Assembly: GCA_015062635.1 (NCBI GenBank)
Contig: SUUF01000052.1
Span: forward strand, 1 to 13,673
From: Coriobacteriaceae bacterium
Lineage (GTDB): Bacteria; Actinomycetota; Coriobacteriia; Coriobacteriales; Eggerthellaceae
Direction of reading: 5' to 3'
Length of the DNA stretch: 13,673 bases
In this document: positions 13,210 through 13,673 of the stretch, in pieces
Layout of the letters: each line of letters opens with the position of its first letter
Numbering within the stretch: the first letter of the stretch is position 1
Position numbers and translations under genes: made by a program
The notes under the pieces: generated by a model
What the model saw: the letters and a program-made list of their open reading frames with translations, nothing else
What the model was told of the DNA's origin: nothing
The model's database searches: none

Positions 13210-13673
13210 ATGTCGGATATCTCGAAGATCTACGGCGAGCTGGTATTCAACGACCACACGATGCGGGAGAAACTCCCGTCCGACGTTTACAAGAAGCTTT
13301 CCCAGACCATCAAGCAGGGCAAGCCCATCGACATCGACATCGCGAACGTCGTGGCGCATGCGATGAAGGAATGGGCGATCGAAAAGGGCGCCACGCACTT
13401 CACGCATTGGTTCCAGCCGCTTTCGGGCATCACGTCCGAAAAGCACGACAGCTTCCTCGATCCGCAATCCGACGGCACGGCCATCACGAAGTTCTCGGGC
13501 AACAACCTCATCCAGGGCGAGCCCGACGCTTCGAGCTTCCCGAATGGCGGCCTGCGCGCCACGTTCGAGGCCCGCGGCTACACGGCGTGGGACCCCACGA
13601 GCTACGCGTTCATCAAGGACGAGGTGCTGTGCATCCCCACGGCGTTCTGCAGCTACACGGGCGAAGCGCTCGA
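13210..13673 (+). CDS. glnA: Glutamine synthetase type III (partial, N-terminal part)
   Basis: This enzyme condenses ammonia with glutamate at the cost of ATP. Only the first 154 codons lie in the window; a type III enzyme is about 700 aa, so most of the gene is beyond the edge. The class is clear from the GS-III signature THWFQPLSG-T-EKHDSF (about residues 64-80, ending SEKHDSFLDP) and from the following FSGNNLIQGEPDASSFPNGG. These differ from the GlnA-I and GlnA-II N-termini. AGGAG at 13200-13204 supports the ATG at 13210. It stands alone after the ribosomal terminator, with about 180 bp of upstream DNA carrying palindromes. GS-III is common in Bacteroidetes, Clostridia and Coriobacteriia, which fits the proposed origin. 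Confidence 0.95.
   Translation, partial: MSDISKIYGELVFNDHTMREKLPSDVYKKLSQTIKQGKPIDIDIANVVAHAMKEWAIEKGATHFTHWFQPLSGITSEKHDSFLDPQSDGTAITKFSGNNLIQGEPDASSFPNGGLRATFEARGYTAWDPTSYAFIKDEVLCIPTAFCSYTGEAL

Overview
The window looks like a chromosomal segment of a high-GC member of the Coriobacteriia, probably Eggerthellaceae. This is inferred from the GC- and GAC/CGC-rich codon use, a glutamine synthetase III gene, and a pilus gene set that resembles the one found in Clostridia. I could not run a search, so the genus stays open.

Layout. (1) 22-3938, plus strand: the distal part of a type IV pilus / type II secretion-like operon. It holds a GspF/PilC platform protein, four small single-pass membrane proteins (at least one with a pilin-like N-terminus), and a PilT-type retraction ATPase. 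Several stop/start pairs overlap, and a hairpin at 3981-4006 closes the operon. (2) 4065-5084, minus: a PAP2 phosphatase with a Gln/Pro/Tyr repeat tail. (3) 5294-5554, plus: a small tail-anchored protein. (4) 5596-7322, minus: a translationally coupled pair, a CPBP intramembrane protease followed by a HAD hydrolase. (5) 7434-8711, plus: a MetY-type O-acetylhomoserine sulfhydrylase with a very strong terminator. (6) 8764-10308: an accessory-looking stretch. It starts with a dyad-symmetric array of four identical 26-bp repeats (8808-9019) and continues with a gene for a DUF559/Vsr-like nuclease-fold protein. (7) 10309-11793, plus: a DUF2130 coiled-coil protein that also carries a PD-(D/E)XK-like core. 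(8) 11889-12976, plus: a promoter, a long structured leader, then rplM-rpsI (L13-S9) with a terminator. (9) 13210-end, plus: the start of glnA type III, with a 12-bp palindrome upstream.

How the genes fit together. Housekeeping units (L13/S9, sulfur assimilation into homocysteine, nitrogen assimilation by GS-III) flank an accessory island. That island consists of the inverted repeat array and two neighbouring genes with nuclease-fold signatures. The array is the least explained object in the window: four copies identical over 26 bp, centre-symmetric with 46/16/46-bp spacers, the inner pair forming a near-perfect 37-bp stem. No tRNA, rRNA, transposase, integrase or CRISPR array was seen.
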